From: Chryseobacterium paludis
GTDB lineage: Bacteria > Bacteroidota > Bacteroidia > Flavobacteriales > Weeksellaceae
NCBI RefSeq assembly: GCF_025403485.1
Contig: NZ_CP099966.1
Span: 1,798,001-1,862,000, forward strand
Direction of reading: 5' to 3'
Length of the DNA: 64,000 nucleotides
The notes under the pieces were generated by a model. It had not been told where the DNA came from, searched no databases, and saw nothing but the letters and a program-made list of their open reading frames with translations. The position numbers were made by a program, and so were the translations under genes. This document shows positions 16,615 to 25,393 of the stretch, one piece after another (the stretch's first letter is position 1; each line of letters opens with the position of its first letter).

Positions 16615-17043
16615 TTATTTATCTTCTAGATACAATTTCAGACTTTGTCCGATAATGGCATTCCATCCTTCTGTAAAACTTTCCCGAGAAAACCCTTCAC
16701 CCAATTCTTTGAAATGATCGATATCATCGTGAGTGAGCTTAACTATTGTGTCTTTTCCGTCAGGCTGAAGTTCCCATGTAACAATGGTCTCTGCATCGGA
16801 AAATTCAGGATAAGACCAGGTATGCTTTAATTTTTCATTGGCCGTAAAATCTAAAACATTACCTTGATGATGGTACTTTTTAGCTTCTCCCGGTTCATAG
16901 AAATTAAATTGCTTTCCGGTTTCCAATTCAAAATCTGATATATCAAAATACCACGATTTCATTTTCTCTTTATCAGTTAGTGCTTCCCAAACCTCATCAA
17001 CGGGTGCTTCTACTTTGTATTGAACAATAATTGGAGTACTCAT
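16615..17043 (-). CDS. SRPBCC/AHSA1-family protein
   Basis: A 142-residue START-like protein. It begins VQYKVEAPVDEVWEALTD, has the family's KMKSWYFD and WELQPDGKDTIVKLTH, and ends in the long C-terminal helix ESFTEGWNAIIGQSLKLYL. AHSA1-type proteins (distant relatives of the Hsp90 co-chaperone Aha1) bind hydrophobic ligands; individual roles are mostly unknown. It is a single gene with its own terminator. Confidence 0.82.
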   Translation of the reverse strand: MSTPIIVQYKVEAPVDEVWEALTDKEKMKSWYFDISDFELETGKQFNFYEPGEAKKYHHQGNVLDFTANEKLKHTWSYPEFSDAETIVTWELQPDGKDTIVKLTHDDIDHFKELGEGFSRESFTEGWNAIIGQSLKLYLEDK

Positions 17044-17070
17044 TTCTACTTTTTTTATTTTATTTAAAAT

Positions 17071-18684
17071 TTATCCGTGGGTAAATCCTGTAATTTTAGC
17101 TTCATCAAAATCAAGCTGCATTTCGATCGTCCGCATCACGTGATCATCAAATATCTTCTCCCGTTTCATACGATGAAGCTCATTTCTCTGTGCCTGGATC
17201 ACCTGTCTCAAAACATCTTTATTCTCGTTCATTGCTGAAACATAGTCTCCGGTAGAAGCCATACACTGGGCTTTATCTGCCATCATCATCATTTCATTTT
17301 CCAATTTATGTTTTTGATGACGTACCAGGCTATTTTTTTCTGCTAATTCTGAGAAATCAGTATCTAATTTATGCAAAGCTGTTTCTTTTAGCTTTCTCAT
17401 TAAAATGACTTCCTGTTTTTCTTCAGGTATTTCACTTCCGGCATCACTTATTTTTAATAATTTTAAAATAGGAGACAACAATAATCCCTGCCCCACCAAA
17501 GTAATTAAAATAATAACAAAAGTTACGAATAAAATAATATTACGATGTGGAAAGGCATCTCCATTGGGTAAAAATGCAGGTATAGATAATGCCGCAGCCA
17601 ACGATACCACTCCTCTCATTGCCGCAAAACTAATGATAAAAGGCTCCCGCCAGTCTGGCTTTGGAACTTTTAATCTGAGTTCTTTTGAACAAAGTCTCGG
17701 GAAATACATTAAGGCATAACTATATGCAATTCTTGTCAGAATAATGGCACCACCAATTACTATACTATAAAAAATACCCTCCGAAATAGTATACTCTTTC
17801 ATGGCAGCAATAACAATAGGCAGTTCAAGGCCTATTAAAATAAAAATGATCGTATTCATCAAAAAGATCAAAACACTCCACACATTTCCCGACTGAATTC
17901 TTGAGGTATGGCTTAAATAACAATGTGAATTATATGACATCAGTAATCCACCTGCAACTACTGATAACACTCCCGAAAAATGAAAATGTTCTGCTCCCAC
18001 ATACATAATGTAAGGAACAATAAGCGTAATAATAGTATCAATATTAGAATTGGAAGGTATAATACGAAGTAAGGCTCCAAACAGAAAACCTACGGCAATT
18101 CCAATAGCAATCCCACCAATAGCCATAATAAAGAAATCCTGAACAGCATCTCTGAAAATAAACTGTCCTGAGATCACAGCCGCTAAAGCAAATTTAAAGA
18201 CAATTAAACTCGATGCATCATTAATCAAACTTTCTCCTTCCAGAATACTGGTGATCTTCTTGGGAATTTTCATATTTCTTAAAACTGAGGTTGCAGCAAC
18301 TGCATCAGGTGGAGAATTCACACCCCCTAATAAAAATCCCATTGCTACAGTAAGTCCAGGAATAATAGATGATGAAAGATATGCCACCACTATTGAGGTG
18401 AGAAATACCAGTCCAAAAGCCATCGAGAAGATCTGCTTCCGCCATTTATGAAAATCCTGCCAGGAGGTAAACCAGGCTGCTTCAAATAAAATAGGTGGCA
18501 GAAAAATAAGGAAAACCAAATCCGGTTCTATTTCAATGTGAGGCATTCCTGGAATAAAGCTTATCAGTAACCCTGCTATTACAAGGAAAATTGGATAGGC
18601 TACTTTCAGTTTTTGCCCGATCATTACTAATATCATCACAGACAACAAAACTGCGATTGATATTATGACGTAATTGTGAATCAT
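17071..18684 (-). CDS. CPA1-family Na+/H+ antiporter
   Basis: A 537-residue membrane protein with about 12 helices followed by a hydrophilic, helix-rich C-terminal tail of about 120 residues. The ion-binding core is visible as GGVNSPPDAVAATSVL (PPDA replacing the usual SPTDA) and EGESLINDASSLIVF, including the essential ND pair. FISFAAMRGVVSLAAALSIP is the conserved late helix. It exchanges Na+ (or K+) for H+ across the inner membrane. The bestrophin-like gene lies 69 nt upstream on the same strand, so a small ion-homeostasis operon is likely. Confidence 0.92.
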   Translation of the reverse strand: MIHNYVIISIAVLLSVMILVMIGQKLKVAYPIFLVIAGLLISFIPGMPHIEIEPDLVFLIFLPPILFEAAWFTSWQDFHKWRKQIFSMAFGLVFLTSIVVAYLSSSIIPGLTVAMGFLLGGVNSPPDAVAATSVLRNMKIPKKITSILEGESLINDASSLIVFKFALAAVISGQFIFRDAVQDFFIMAIGGIAIGIAVGFLFGALLRIIPSNSNIDTIITLIVPYIMYVGAEHFHFSGVLSVVAGGLLMSYNSHCYLSHTSRIQSGNVWSVLIFLMNTIIFILIGLELPIVIAAMKEYTISEGIFYSIVIGGAIILTRIAYSYALMYFPRLCSKELRLKVPKPDWREPFIISFAAMRGVVSLAAALSIPAFLPNGDAFPHRNIILFVTFVIILITLVGQGLLLSPILKLLKISDAGSEIPEEKQEVILMRKLKETALHKLDTDFSELAEKNSLVRHQKHKLENEMMMMADKAQCMASTGDYVSAMNENKDVLRQVIQAQRNELHRMKREKIFDDHVMRTIEMQLDFDEAKITGFTHG

Positions 18685-18753
18685 TTATTTATGATTTATT
18701 AATGTTAATATTATATTGGAATCTAAATAAATTTTTTGCATCATATGTGTATT

Positions 18754-19758
18754 CTAAAGGACAATATTGTTCTTAGGCGTAATTACTGACGGAAGATCAG
18801 ACTCATCCAGCATATCTCTCATATCAATCTCTATTGTCCGACTGATCTGTGTAATGGGAACATCATTCGGGCTTCCTTCAAAAGGGTTTACAGAAGCTTC
18901 TCCTACACTATCTAGGGTATGGAAACACCAGGTCACCAATAATGAGAATGGAATATTAAACCATATGGTAAAACCTTCCAATAAAGTCCCCTCACCCAGT
19001 TTATCGAATTCTTTCAACAATCCAAAAGGAACAAAAACAATGAACAATAATAAAAGATAGGTAGTGATAGAAGAAAAATTCCGTGGATAAGGGAAATTTT
19101 TAATTCTTTCCGCTTTTCCCTGATCATCTGTAAACTTTATCAATTGCTGATTGATCTGCGTCCATTGGAAATCATTAATTTTTCCATTGGCATAGGCTTC
19201 CATTAACTCTCTGCTTTGCATCGCTGTTAATTGTGTCGCTCTGTTTTTTTTGCTCAGGATATACTGAAGTTCATCATCAGAAAGATAATTTCTCAATTCA
19301 TCATCAAGTTTGGAAAGTCTTTCAGGAATATCATACTTTTTTGAATACTCATCAAATTGTACCGTATTCATATTCTCCCATGCTCTGGGTTCTCTAAGCT
19401 GAAAGCGAAGTGCCGTTAACCATGCATAATGACGTAAGAACATTTCTTTTACTTTAGCGGGATCTTTTTCTGAAAGAGAATCTCTTAAAATATATCCAAA
19501 ACTTCGGCTATTGTTAATGATTGAACCATAGATCTGTCTTGCTTCCCAAAGCCTGCTATAACTGGCATTATTTTTAAAACCTACTATAAACGCCACTGCA
19601 GTTCCCATAATTGCAATGGGCTGCCATGGGAATGAAACAAATTTCCAACCGCAATAATATAACGTTGTAGGAATAGCTGCTAAAATGGCCAGAACATAAA
19701 TACTCCTTCTTGTCCATATTGCAAATTCGAGTGCTCCAAATCTTTTTCCTGAATGCAT
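18754..19758 (-). CDS. Bestrophin-family (UPF0187) anion channel
   Basis: A 334-residue protein with the bestrophin signature: AFIVGFKNNASYSRLWEARQIYG, quoted only in part, where the Asn/Arg-Trp pair is conserved, and later WFNIPFSLLVTWCFHTLDSVGEASVNPFEGSPNDVP in pieces (LDSVGEASVNPFEG). Four membrane segments are predicted. Bacterial relatives form pentameric channels. It sits between the antiporter and DUF2490 genes on the same strand. Confidence 0.9.
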   Translation of the reverse strand: MHSGKRFGALEFAIWTRRSIYVLAILAAIPTTLYYCGWKFVSFPWQPIAIMGTAVAFIVGFKNNASYSRLWEARQIYGSIINNSRSFGYILRDSLSEKDPAKVKEMFLRHYAWLTALRFQLREPRAWENMNTVQFDEYSKKYDIPERLSKLDDELRNYLSDDELQYILSKKNRATQLTAMQSRELMEAYANGKINDFQWTQINQQLIKFTDDQGKAERIKNFPYPRNFSSITTYLLLLFIVFVPFGLLKEFDKLGEGTLLEGFTIWFNIPFSLLVTWCFHTLDSVGEASVNPFEGSPNDVPITQISRTIEIDMRDMLDESDLPSVITPKNNIVL

Positions 19759-19775
19759 AAGTGTTTTTTATTGTT

Positions 19776-20450
19776 TTATTTTTTGTTAAATGGAATATTG
19801 TTATAAAATCCAATCTGAATCTGGCCTCTGTTTTTATTTTCCTGGAGCTGATTCATATAACCGGCTTCAATTCTCAAATTTTTATTAATCACATATCCTA
19901 AAGCTCCATATACCCTATTCCGATCAAATACCGGACTGTTGAAGTGTAGGAAAACTTCATTATAAACGGAAGCATAAAAGGTCTTTGGCAGCATTTCTTT
20001 GTTATTGATCGGAATATTAAGGCCCAGAAAATACCGGAATCTCATTCTGAAATCATCTTCCAGAAAACGTTCTTCCAAACGATAACGATGTTGAAGATAG
20101 ATCCTTCCAAACTGCTGTTTCGTGATAAACTGTTGGAAAATCCGGTGTTCAATATTTTCTTTCTTCTCTCCATTTACATAAGGCTGACTTAAAATAAAGC
20201 CATATCCCAGTAAAACATTATTATTGTTTTCTGAAAGATCATAGCCAATCCCTGTACGGACTAACAGCTGTTCCAGATCTCCAACTGCATCGAAATTACG
20301 ATACTGAATTTCATTATGCCAATTCCATTTCTTATTAATTTTATTGTTTCCAAAATACATATACCAAGCTCCCAGGTTATTTTTCTGAGCAAACGAAAAT
20401 GTGGTTGCTAAAATAAAAATAACCAAAGCCAATGACCTTACAATCTCCAT
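19776..20450 (-). CDS. DUF2490 outer-membrane beta-barrel-like protein
   Basis: A 224-residue exported protein (signal ending TFSFAQ). It shows alternating strands and the DUF2490 marks LGAWYMYFGNNKINKKW, HNEIQYRNFD, QHRYRLEERFLE, FRYFLGLNIP and a final IGFYNNIPF. A small outer-membrane barrel is the expected structure, with unknown substrate. Its stop lies 17 nt from the bestrophin start codon, suggesting a shared transcript. Confidence 0.85.
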   Translation of the reverse strand: MEIVRSLALVIFILATTFSFAQKNNLGAWYMYFGNNKINKKWNWHNEIQYRNFDAVGDLEQLLVRTGIGYDLSENNNNVLLGYGFILSQPYVNGEKKENIEHRIFQQFITKQQFGRIYLQHRYRLEERFLEDDFRMRFRYFLGLNIPINNKEMLPKTFYASVYNEVFLHFNSPVFDRNRVYGALGYVINKNLRIEAGYMNQLQENKNRGQIQIGFYNNIPFNKK

Positions 20451-20475
20451 ACTGATCTTCTGCGTTTATTCTTTA

Positions 20476-20901
20476 TTAATTTGCCTGACCAATTTCCAGG
20501 GTGTCAAACTTCCCCTCATTATTTAAATTAAACTTAAAAAAGGTTTTAAAATCACCCCAGCTTTCTGTGTGAAACTGTCCGTAAATAGCTTTACCATCAT
20601 TTTCAATCTTATCGATGGATGTAAATTTTTCATGACCACAGGCATCTTTCACAAATTTCTTAAAATCTCTTGGGTTTCCATCATCATATAATTTTGAATC
20701 TGTAGTGAAGAAAGAAGTAAAAGCTTCTGCATCACCACTCTGCCATGCCTCAAAAGCTTTCTTTACCGTTTCATTTAGTTTTGTTGTATCCATATTACTT
20801 TTTACGTTTTGTTGGGTTTGAATTAATTTTTTATCATCATTTTTCTGAGCACACGCTGAACACATTGAAAATATGATCAGCAGATAAGGGATCTTTTTCA
20901 T
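20476..20901 (-). CDS. NTF2/SnoaL-like lipoprotein
   Basis: A 141-residue lipoprotein (MKKIPYLLIIFSMCSAC). It has one cone-shaped NTF2-like domain: ETVKKAFEAWQSGDAEAFTSFFTTDSKLYDDG (in pieces) followed by strands IYGQFHTESWGDFKTFFKF. Such domains bind small ligands or are enzymes; no catalytic pair can be assigned. Its start codon overlaps the stop of the upstream membrane-protein gene by 4 nt (ATGA), indicating translational coupling. Confidence 0.75.
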   Translation of the reverse strand: MKKIPYLLIIFSMCSACAQKNDDKKLIQTQQNVKSNMDTTKLNETVKKAFEAWQSGDAEAFTSFFTTDSKLYDDGNPRDFKKFVKDACGHEKFTSIDKIENDGKAIYGQFHTESWGDFKTFFKFNLNNEGKFDTLEIGQAN

Positions 20902-21248
20902 GAAAATTTAAATGGATAATTTAAGTAAATAATAACAAGATTCAAAGCAATGAAGGGAAGTTCTATTAATGCGCCCTTGATATCTCCATGAAATAATTCT
21001 AGACACATGATTAATAATATTGTTCCGGCCATCAAAAAATTCCCCCAAACAAAGGTCTGTGGAATTAGTATCATTACTGCACTCATTAGGGTAATTGCCC
21101 CTAAAATCATAATTGCAGTATTATTCATTCCTAATTTTCCAAGCATTTGCAACATTTCCGGCTTTCCTGAAACCATTGCTAAACCTTGTTTAAAACCCAT
21201 GTACACTGCAATAAGAATCAATGCAATGGTTAGTATTTTTAAAATCAT
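20898..21248 (-). CDS. Four-helix membrane protein, DoxX-like
   Basis: A 116-residue protein with four membrane helices: residues about 2-18, 40-60, 65-85 and 95-112. It resembles small DoxX/DUF-type membrane proteins (GKPEMLQMLGKLGM between helices 1 and 2, then MILGAITLMSAVMIL). It is coupled by a 4-nt overlap to the NTF2-like lipoprotein gene downstream. Function unknown. Confidence 0.65.
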   Translation of the reverse strand: MILKILTIALILIAVYMGFKQGLAMVSGKPEMLQMLGKLGMNNTAIMILGAITLMSAVMILIPQTFVWGNFLMAGTILLIMCLELFHGDIKGALIELPFIALNLVIIYLNYPFKFS

Positions 21249-21269
21249 TTTGTATGTGTTTTTTGTAAG

Positions 21270-21380
21270 TTAATAAAATCTATGGAAAGTTATCTGCCCT
21301 GTCAGAATTTCTTTCTTATTAAGCTCATTTTTTACTTTCCGGTACTCGGCTTTGATTTCATCGATTGTAAATTTCATCAT
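21270..21380 (-). CDS. Possible 36-residue ORF, DUF1398-like N-terminal fragment
   Basis: ATGATG at 21375-21380 opens a short frame that reads MMKFTIDEIKAEYRKV and ends 22 nt before the membrane-protein gene. The start recalls the opening helix of DUF1398 proteins, so it may be a remnant of such a gene or a leader peptide. Nothing downstream in other frames restores the domain. Existence as a gene is uncertain. Confidence 0.3.
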   Translation of the reverse strand: MMKFTIDEIKAEYRKVKNELNKKEILTGQITFHRFY

Positions 21381-21492
21381 TTGTTTAATTGTGTTGTTTA
21401 AAATAAGAATTCCAGATTAATTGAATTTTCAAAACTGAACCCTCTTTTTCAAATTTAAAAAAAAATGGAATGCAAATGTATAATAAAATGAA

Positions 21493-21516
21493 AACCGGCG
21501 GGATATCCCGTCGGTT
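21493..21516 (-). terminator. Terminator after the PhnB-like gene
   Basis: A 10-bp GC-rich stem with one G:T pair (21493-21502/21507-21516) and a 4-nt loop, 36 nt after the stop codon, with T-rich flanks on both strands. Confidence 0.75.
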
Positions 21517-21551
21517 ATTTTTAACTATATTTCGTATCTAAAATATGAATA

Positions 21552-22001
21552 TTAAGGATGAGCCTGTGTCTTTGCAGGATCATCATAGTTCACCATCCAG
21601 TTGATCCCGAATTTATCTGTAAACATTCCAAAATAGGCTCCCCAGAAAGTATCTGCCAGCGCCATTGTTACCTGCCCACCATCAGAAAGTCCGTTGAACA
21701 ATTTTGTTGCTTCCTCTTTTGATTCCGTATTAATAGAAATTGAAATATTATTTCCAGGGATTAATTGAGAAGCCCAGTCTTTACCTGTATCACTTCCCAT
21801 TAATATTGTTTCTTTAGAAATCGGAAGAGAAACGTGCATAATTTTATCTTTGTCTTCCTCAGGAGTTTCCTTTCCTTCCATTGGAGGCATTTCCCCAAAA
21901 GTTCCGATATAAGGATATTCTCCACCAAAAACAGATTTGTAAAAATCAAATGCTTCCCTACAGTTTCCATTGAATGTTAAATAAACGTTTACTGTTGCCA
22001 T
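21552..22001 (-). CDS. PhnB-like VOC protein
   Basis: A 149-residue protein of the PhnB/3-demethylubiquinone methyltransferase-like VOC branch. It opens VNVYLTFNGNCREAFDFY and carries FGEMPPMEGKE, HVSLPISKETILMGSD and the closing DKFGINWMVNYD. Despite the historic names these proteins are metal-binding folds of unknown substrate. It lies first in a reading order PhnB-like, SRPBCC and VOC on the minus strand, genes often grouped in this phylum. Confidence 0.85.
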   Translation of the reverse strand: MATVNVYLTFNGNCREAFDFYKSVFGGEYPYIGTFGEMPPMEGKETPEEDKDKIMHVSLPISKETILMGSDTGKDWASQLIPGNNISISINTESKEEATKLFNGLSDGGQVTMALADTFWGAYFGMFTDKFGINWMVNYDDPAKTQAHP

Positions 22002-22040
22002 AAATATTTTTTAAAGTTTAGTTAGTTTAATTGTGTACGT

Positions 22041-22583
22041 TTAAGGTTTTTCTGAAATTTCTTTTAACATCGAAAGCCCTTTCTCATAATCTTTTCCTAT
22101 GGAACCATCTACATTCATAAATAATTTCATGATGGTAAAAGGAAATGGAATCTGAGAAGTGAACCCCCACGTTACTTTGCTACCCTTTCCCTCAGCAATT
22201 ACTTTAACATAAGTATCGGCTTCACTTTCATAAGGCGTCATAAACTTAATTGAAGTATCTATTCTTTTATTAGCAACATCTATTTTTTTTATTTCCTGAC
22301 AACCTTCACCTGCTTTTTTGTTTTTGCTGCTCCAACACATTTTTTCACCAGGTTTCCCCATTATTCCCGTCCAGTCTTTTTTCATTCCCTGATCCAGTCT
22401 GTTCCATGGACTCCATTGATCCATTGCTTTCAGAGTATTGGTATTCTGCCATACTTTTTCAACCGGTGCATTTATGGTAATTGATTTTTCATATTTAAAA
22501 TCACCTGAAATTAAAGCTGCCGCAACCAACCACAAAATAAGTATTGCAGCCAATACAAGCATGATCCATTTTAAAATTTTCAT
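22041..22583 (-). CDS. Membrane-anchored SRPBCC (polyketide cyclase-like) protein
   Basis: A 180-residue protein. An N-terminal membrane helix (IMLVLAAILILWLVAAAL) is followed by a START-like domain beginning YEKSITINAPVEKVWQNT and containing MDQWSPWNRLD and KVTWGFTSQIPFPF. This is the usual layout of the membrane-tethered SRPBCC group. Ligand unknown. It starts 8 nt after the upstream VOC gene, so co-translation is likely. Confidence 0.82.
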   Translation of the reverse strand: MKILKWIMLVLAAILILWLVAAALISGDFKYEKSITINAPVEKVWQNTNTLKAMDQWSPWNRLDQGMKKDWTGIMGKPGEKMCWSSKNKKAGEGCQEIKKIDVANKRIDTSIKFMTPYESEADTYVKVIAEGKGSKVTWGFTSQIPFPFTIMKLFMNVDGSIGKDYEKGLSMLKEISEKP

Positions 22584-22591
22584 ATCCTTTT

Positions 22592-22963
22592 CTATCTATG
22601 CTGATCAATTAAAATCATATTACCATCCGGGTCTTTAAGAAAGATATGTTCCGGACCTGAAGTTGTTTCATCAGCATCTTTATCCAATTGGATATTGTTT
22701 GCTTTCAAATGCTTCTGAATATCCCGTACATCATCAAAAGACTCAAGATTCTGGGCATTCTCATCCCATCCGGGATTGAAAGTAAGCATATTTCCATCAA
22801 ACATAGCCTGAAATAGCCCAATCAAAGTACTTCCGTTTTTCATGATCAGGTAATTCTGTTCCATATTTCCACCCATAGAACTGAAACCTAATTTTTCATA
22901 AAAATCTTTAGACTTCTGAAGGTCTTTTACACTTAAGCTAATTGAAAATACGCCTAATTTCAT
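22592..22963 (-). CDS. VOC-family protein
   Basis: A 123-residue single-domain glyoxalase-fold protein: LGVFSISLSVKDLQKSKDFYEKLGF (in part) at the start, SGPEHIFLKDPDGNMILIDQH at the end (in part), where the final E/D-H region normally holds the metal ligands. Substrate unknown. It is the first gene of the three-gene VOC/SRPBCC/PhnB-like run. Confidence 0.85.
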   Translation of the reverse strand: MKLGVFSISLSVKDLQKSKDFYEKLGFSSMGGNMEQNYLIMKNGSTLIGLFQAMFDGNMLTFNPGWDENAQNLESFDDVRDIQKHLKANNIQLDKDADETTSGPEHIFLKDPDGNMILIDQHR

Positions 22964-23018
22964 ATTCTATTTATTTAAAAAATAATTTAATGCTAAACAA
23001 AGAAAGCCTCAATACATA

Positions 23019-23489
23019 CTATTGATTTGTCAAACTGGTTTTGAAGTCTAAGGTTCCATCATAACTTTTCCAGTCACCTATAAACTCAATATATTGTCCT
23101 TCGATCTTCTCATTGGTTTTATTCCACTTAAAAGTATAGATAAATTTACCTTTAAAAAGACCGGAATGCTTTCCTTTGTTTTCTTCTGCTAATTCATATT
23201 CACCGTACACACTTCCTTTCTTCTTGGTATCTTTATATTTAGTGATTTTCAGTTTACCTTCATATTTTGTGTAGGTCTTATCCACGAGAGAATACCCGGA
23301 AACAAAATATTCCTGATCATTTTTTTTATCCTGTTCAGAAATATTGATCTTAAGTTTCATAACTTGTTTATCATTTCCAATGGTTCCTGTATAGGCTTTG
23401 CTGTTATTAAGCCAAACATTAGAAATATTAGGCATCTGAGCAAAGACAAAATTGGAAATGAGAATAAGGAGTAATAAAAGTTTTTTCAT
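23019..23489 (-). CDS. Secreted beta-rich protein of unknown function
   Basis: A 156-residue exported protein (signal ending NFVFAQ). The mature part alternates short strands and charged turns (AYTGTIGNDKQVMKLKI, SVYGEYELAEENKGKHSG, EGQYIEFIGDWKSYDG), consistent with an up-and-down beta barrel or lipocalin-like fold. No recognised family motif. It is a single gene. Confidence 0.65.
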   Translation of the reverse strand: MKKLLLLLILISNFVFAQMPNISNVWLNNSKAYTGTIGNDKQVMKLKINISEQDKKNDQEYFVSGYSLVDKTYTKYEGKLKITKYKDTKKKGSVYGEYELAEENKGKHSGLFKGKFIYTFKWNKTNEKIEGQYIEFIGDWKSYDGTLDFKTSLTNQ

Positions 23490-23589
23490 TTTGTTTGTGG
23501 TTTATGTAAATATTACCTTGGCAATATCAATGATAAGGTTGAACTTAAACTAGTGCGGGAAATAGTTTTATTAGTTCTTCTGTTTAGAG

Positions 23590-24045
23590 TTACACTCCAA
23601 ATTGAGATAAATGGTGGTTTAAGTGTTTTGCAAACATATTACTCCACTCGTGGGATTTTAGTTTACCAAAAGAGAAAGACTCCTTTCCATCGAAAGCTTC
23701 TGCTCCCAATTGTTGTGTCTTTTGAATAAATCCTATTAATCTCTTTTTTTCTTCTTCAAAATCTCTTCTTCCAACGACCATAAATTGTGGTGCTGTAGGG
23801 GAATCTCTGGGATAGGCCTTTTCGCTAACCACTTTAGGTTTTACAAAATTTTTCAATATGAATTTTGCGATAGTTCCCGGCTTTTTATGCTTTTCAGGTT
23901 CATACACCATTTCATAAGAAACGCAACAGTGAGCCAACATCTGATCCACCATCATTTTCCCCCAAATACCGTGGGTATCTTCAATAAGATTATTTATTCT
24001 ATTGATATAATTCTGAGCAACTTGTGCTTCAAATACGTTTTCCAT
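23590..24045 (-). CDS. DUF1569 (DinB-superfamily-like) protein
   Basis: A 151-residue protein with the DUF1569 pattern: YINRINNLIEDTHGIWGKM, MVDQMLAHCCVSYEMVY, the PGTIAKFILKNFVKP region and the C-terminal HEWSNMFAKHLNHHLSQFGV. Conserved histidines are placed as in DinB-like metal-binding bundles. The ATG at 24045 is preferred over the longer frame (to 24126): it has an AAAGAG ribosome-binding-like stretch and matches the family's N-terminus. Confidence 0.8.
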   Translation of the reverse strand: MENVFEAQVAQNYINRINNLIEDTHGIWGKMMVDQMLAHCCVSYEMVYEPEKHKKPGTIAKFILKNFVKPKVVSEKAYPRDSPTAPQFMVVGRRDFEEEKKRLIGFIQKTQQLGAEAFDGKESFSFGKLKSHEWSNMFAKHLNHHLSQFGV

Positions 24046-24177
24046 TATCTCTTTAATTGTTCTAAAAACAAAGATATTAGTTTTTTCTGATGAATTTATA
24101 TCCTTTTTTAAAAACCGTAAAAACACGGGAGAGATTTGAGGCAGGAGCTTCGGGATGCGGGCTTTGTTTGTTCGAAA

Positions 24178-25383
24178 TTATCCTATTTCATCGAAAGGAT
24201 CTTCTTCCTTCGGATTCTCAGGTTTTACATATCTGAATATCAGCCATAGTTTGATCTTAAGAGCGATCCACCCGATAAAAGCATAAATAACTAAAAGAAT
24301 ACCTAAATGTCTCAGATATGGAAAAGTAAGTTCTACTGAACCTTTTTGTATCAATAAAATTTTGAAAGCCTGTAAGAAAGGCGTTAAAGGAATAATATTC
24401 GCAATGAATTGTACGAATGCAGGCATCGCATTCAACGGCCAGGTAAACCCACTGATAATAAACGCAGGAGAAGCAATAACCATTAAAATCTGAGTTGCTT
24501 TCAGGGCATCCGGAATTAAAATGCTGATAAAAACACCCAGAAAAGATGCTGATCCAACAAAAACAGCTGTAAGCACAATGAAGTTAAAAATTCCCTGTGG
24601 CATGGGGACTTTGAAGATCATGTGCATGAAATAGTACATTCCCACGATAAGAATGGAAAAGATCCAGACAGGAATTACTTTGATCAGCATGGTTGGGAAT
24701 GCCCATTTTCTCATTCCATAATATTCTTTAACAAAAGAGCCACCCTGAAATTCTGCAGCAAAACTTACAGCCATTGCCAATAGAATTACCTGTTGCAGAA
24801 CTACAGCCAACATAGCCGGCCACATGAAAATAAGGTAGTTACTGGTTGTATTAAAGAGCGTAATATAATTTGTTTTAAAAGGCTCAAATTGGGTAGCAGC
24901 ACGTGTTGCAGGCATTCCCGCTTTTTGAAGTGCTTTCATAGAAGCTCCTGCTGAGAAAGTTCCGATGGTAAGCTGAAGTGCTTTTGTAGCAAAATTAGCC
25001 GTCAGCACATTTCCCGTATTGATATAGACATTTACTTCGGGATACTTCTTCTGAAGCATTCCGGCTTCGAATTTTGATGGAATGATCACTACTGCTGCAG
25101 CTTCATATCTGATCACCTCATCTTTTATACTTAGCGGTTCCTGAATATATTTAAGTACTCTGATGCCTTTATTATCCTGCAGCATTTCCACCAGCTGATT
25201 GGATAAAGGGGTATTATCCCTGTCAATCACAATCACCGGTGTATGTTCTACCTTTCCGCTTTTATACACGAACCCTAACAACGTGGCATAGAATAGTGGA
25301 GCCAGAAAGAATACGGTTCTCAGGGTTGAGTTTTTAATAAACATTTTAAACTCACGCTTTAAAAGACGGAAAAATTCTTTCAT
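24178..25383 (-). CDS. ABC-2 type permease (YhhJ-like)
   Basis: A 401-residue inner-membrane protein: one N-terminal helix, a large periplasmic domain of about 150 residues (VIVIDRDNTPLSNQLVEML; PEVNVYINTGNVLT), then five helices with the ABC-2 signature (FIISGFTWPLNAMPAFVQFIANIIPLTPFL, in pieces). It is the last gene of an export operon with HlyD and TolC partners. No ATP-binding subunit gene is in the operon or the window, so the energising partner must come from elsewhere. Confidence 0.9.
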   Translation of the reverse strand: MKEFFRLLKREFKMFIKNSTLRTVFFLAPLFYATLLGFVYKSGKVEHTPVIVIDRDNTPLSNQLVEMLQDNKGIRVLKYIQEPLSIKDEVIRYEAAAVVIIPSKFEAGMLQKKYPEVNVYINTGNVLTANFATKALQLTIGTFSAGASMKALQKAGMPATRAATQFEPFKTNYITLFNTTSNYLIFMWPAMLAVVLQQVILLAMAVSFAAEFQGGSFVKEYYGMRKWAFPTMLIKVIPVWIFSILIVGMYYFMHMIFKVPMPQGIFNFIVLTAVFVGSASFLGVFISILIPDALKATQILMVIASPAFIISGFTWPLNAMPAFVQFIANIIPLTPFLQAFKILLIQKGSVELTFPYLRHLGILLVIYAFIGWIALKIKLWLIFRYVKPENPKEEDPFDEIG

Positions 25384-25393
25384 CAGTTTGTTT

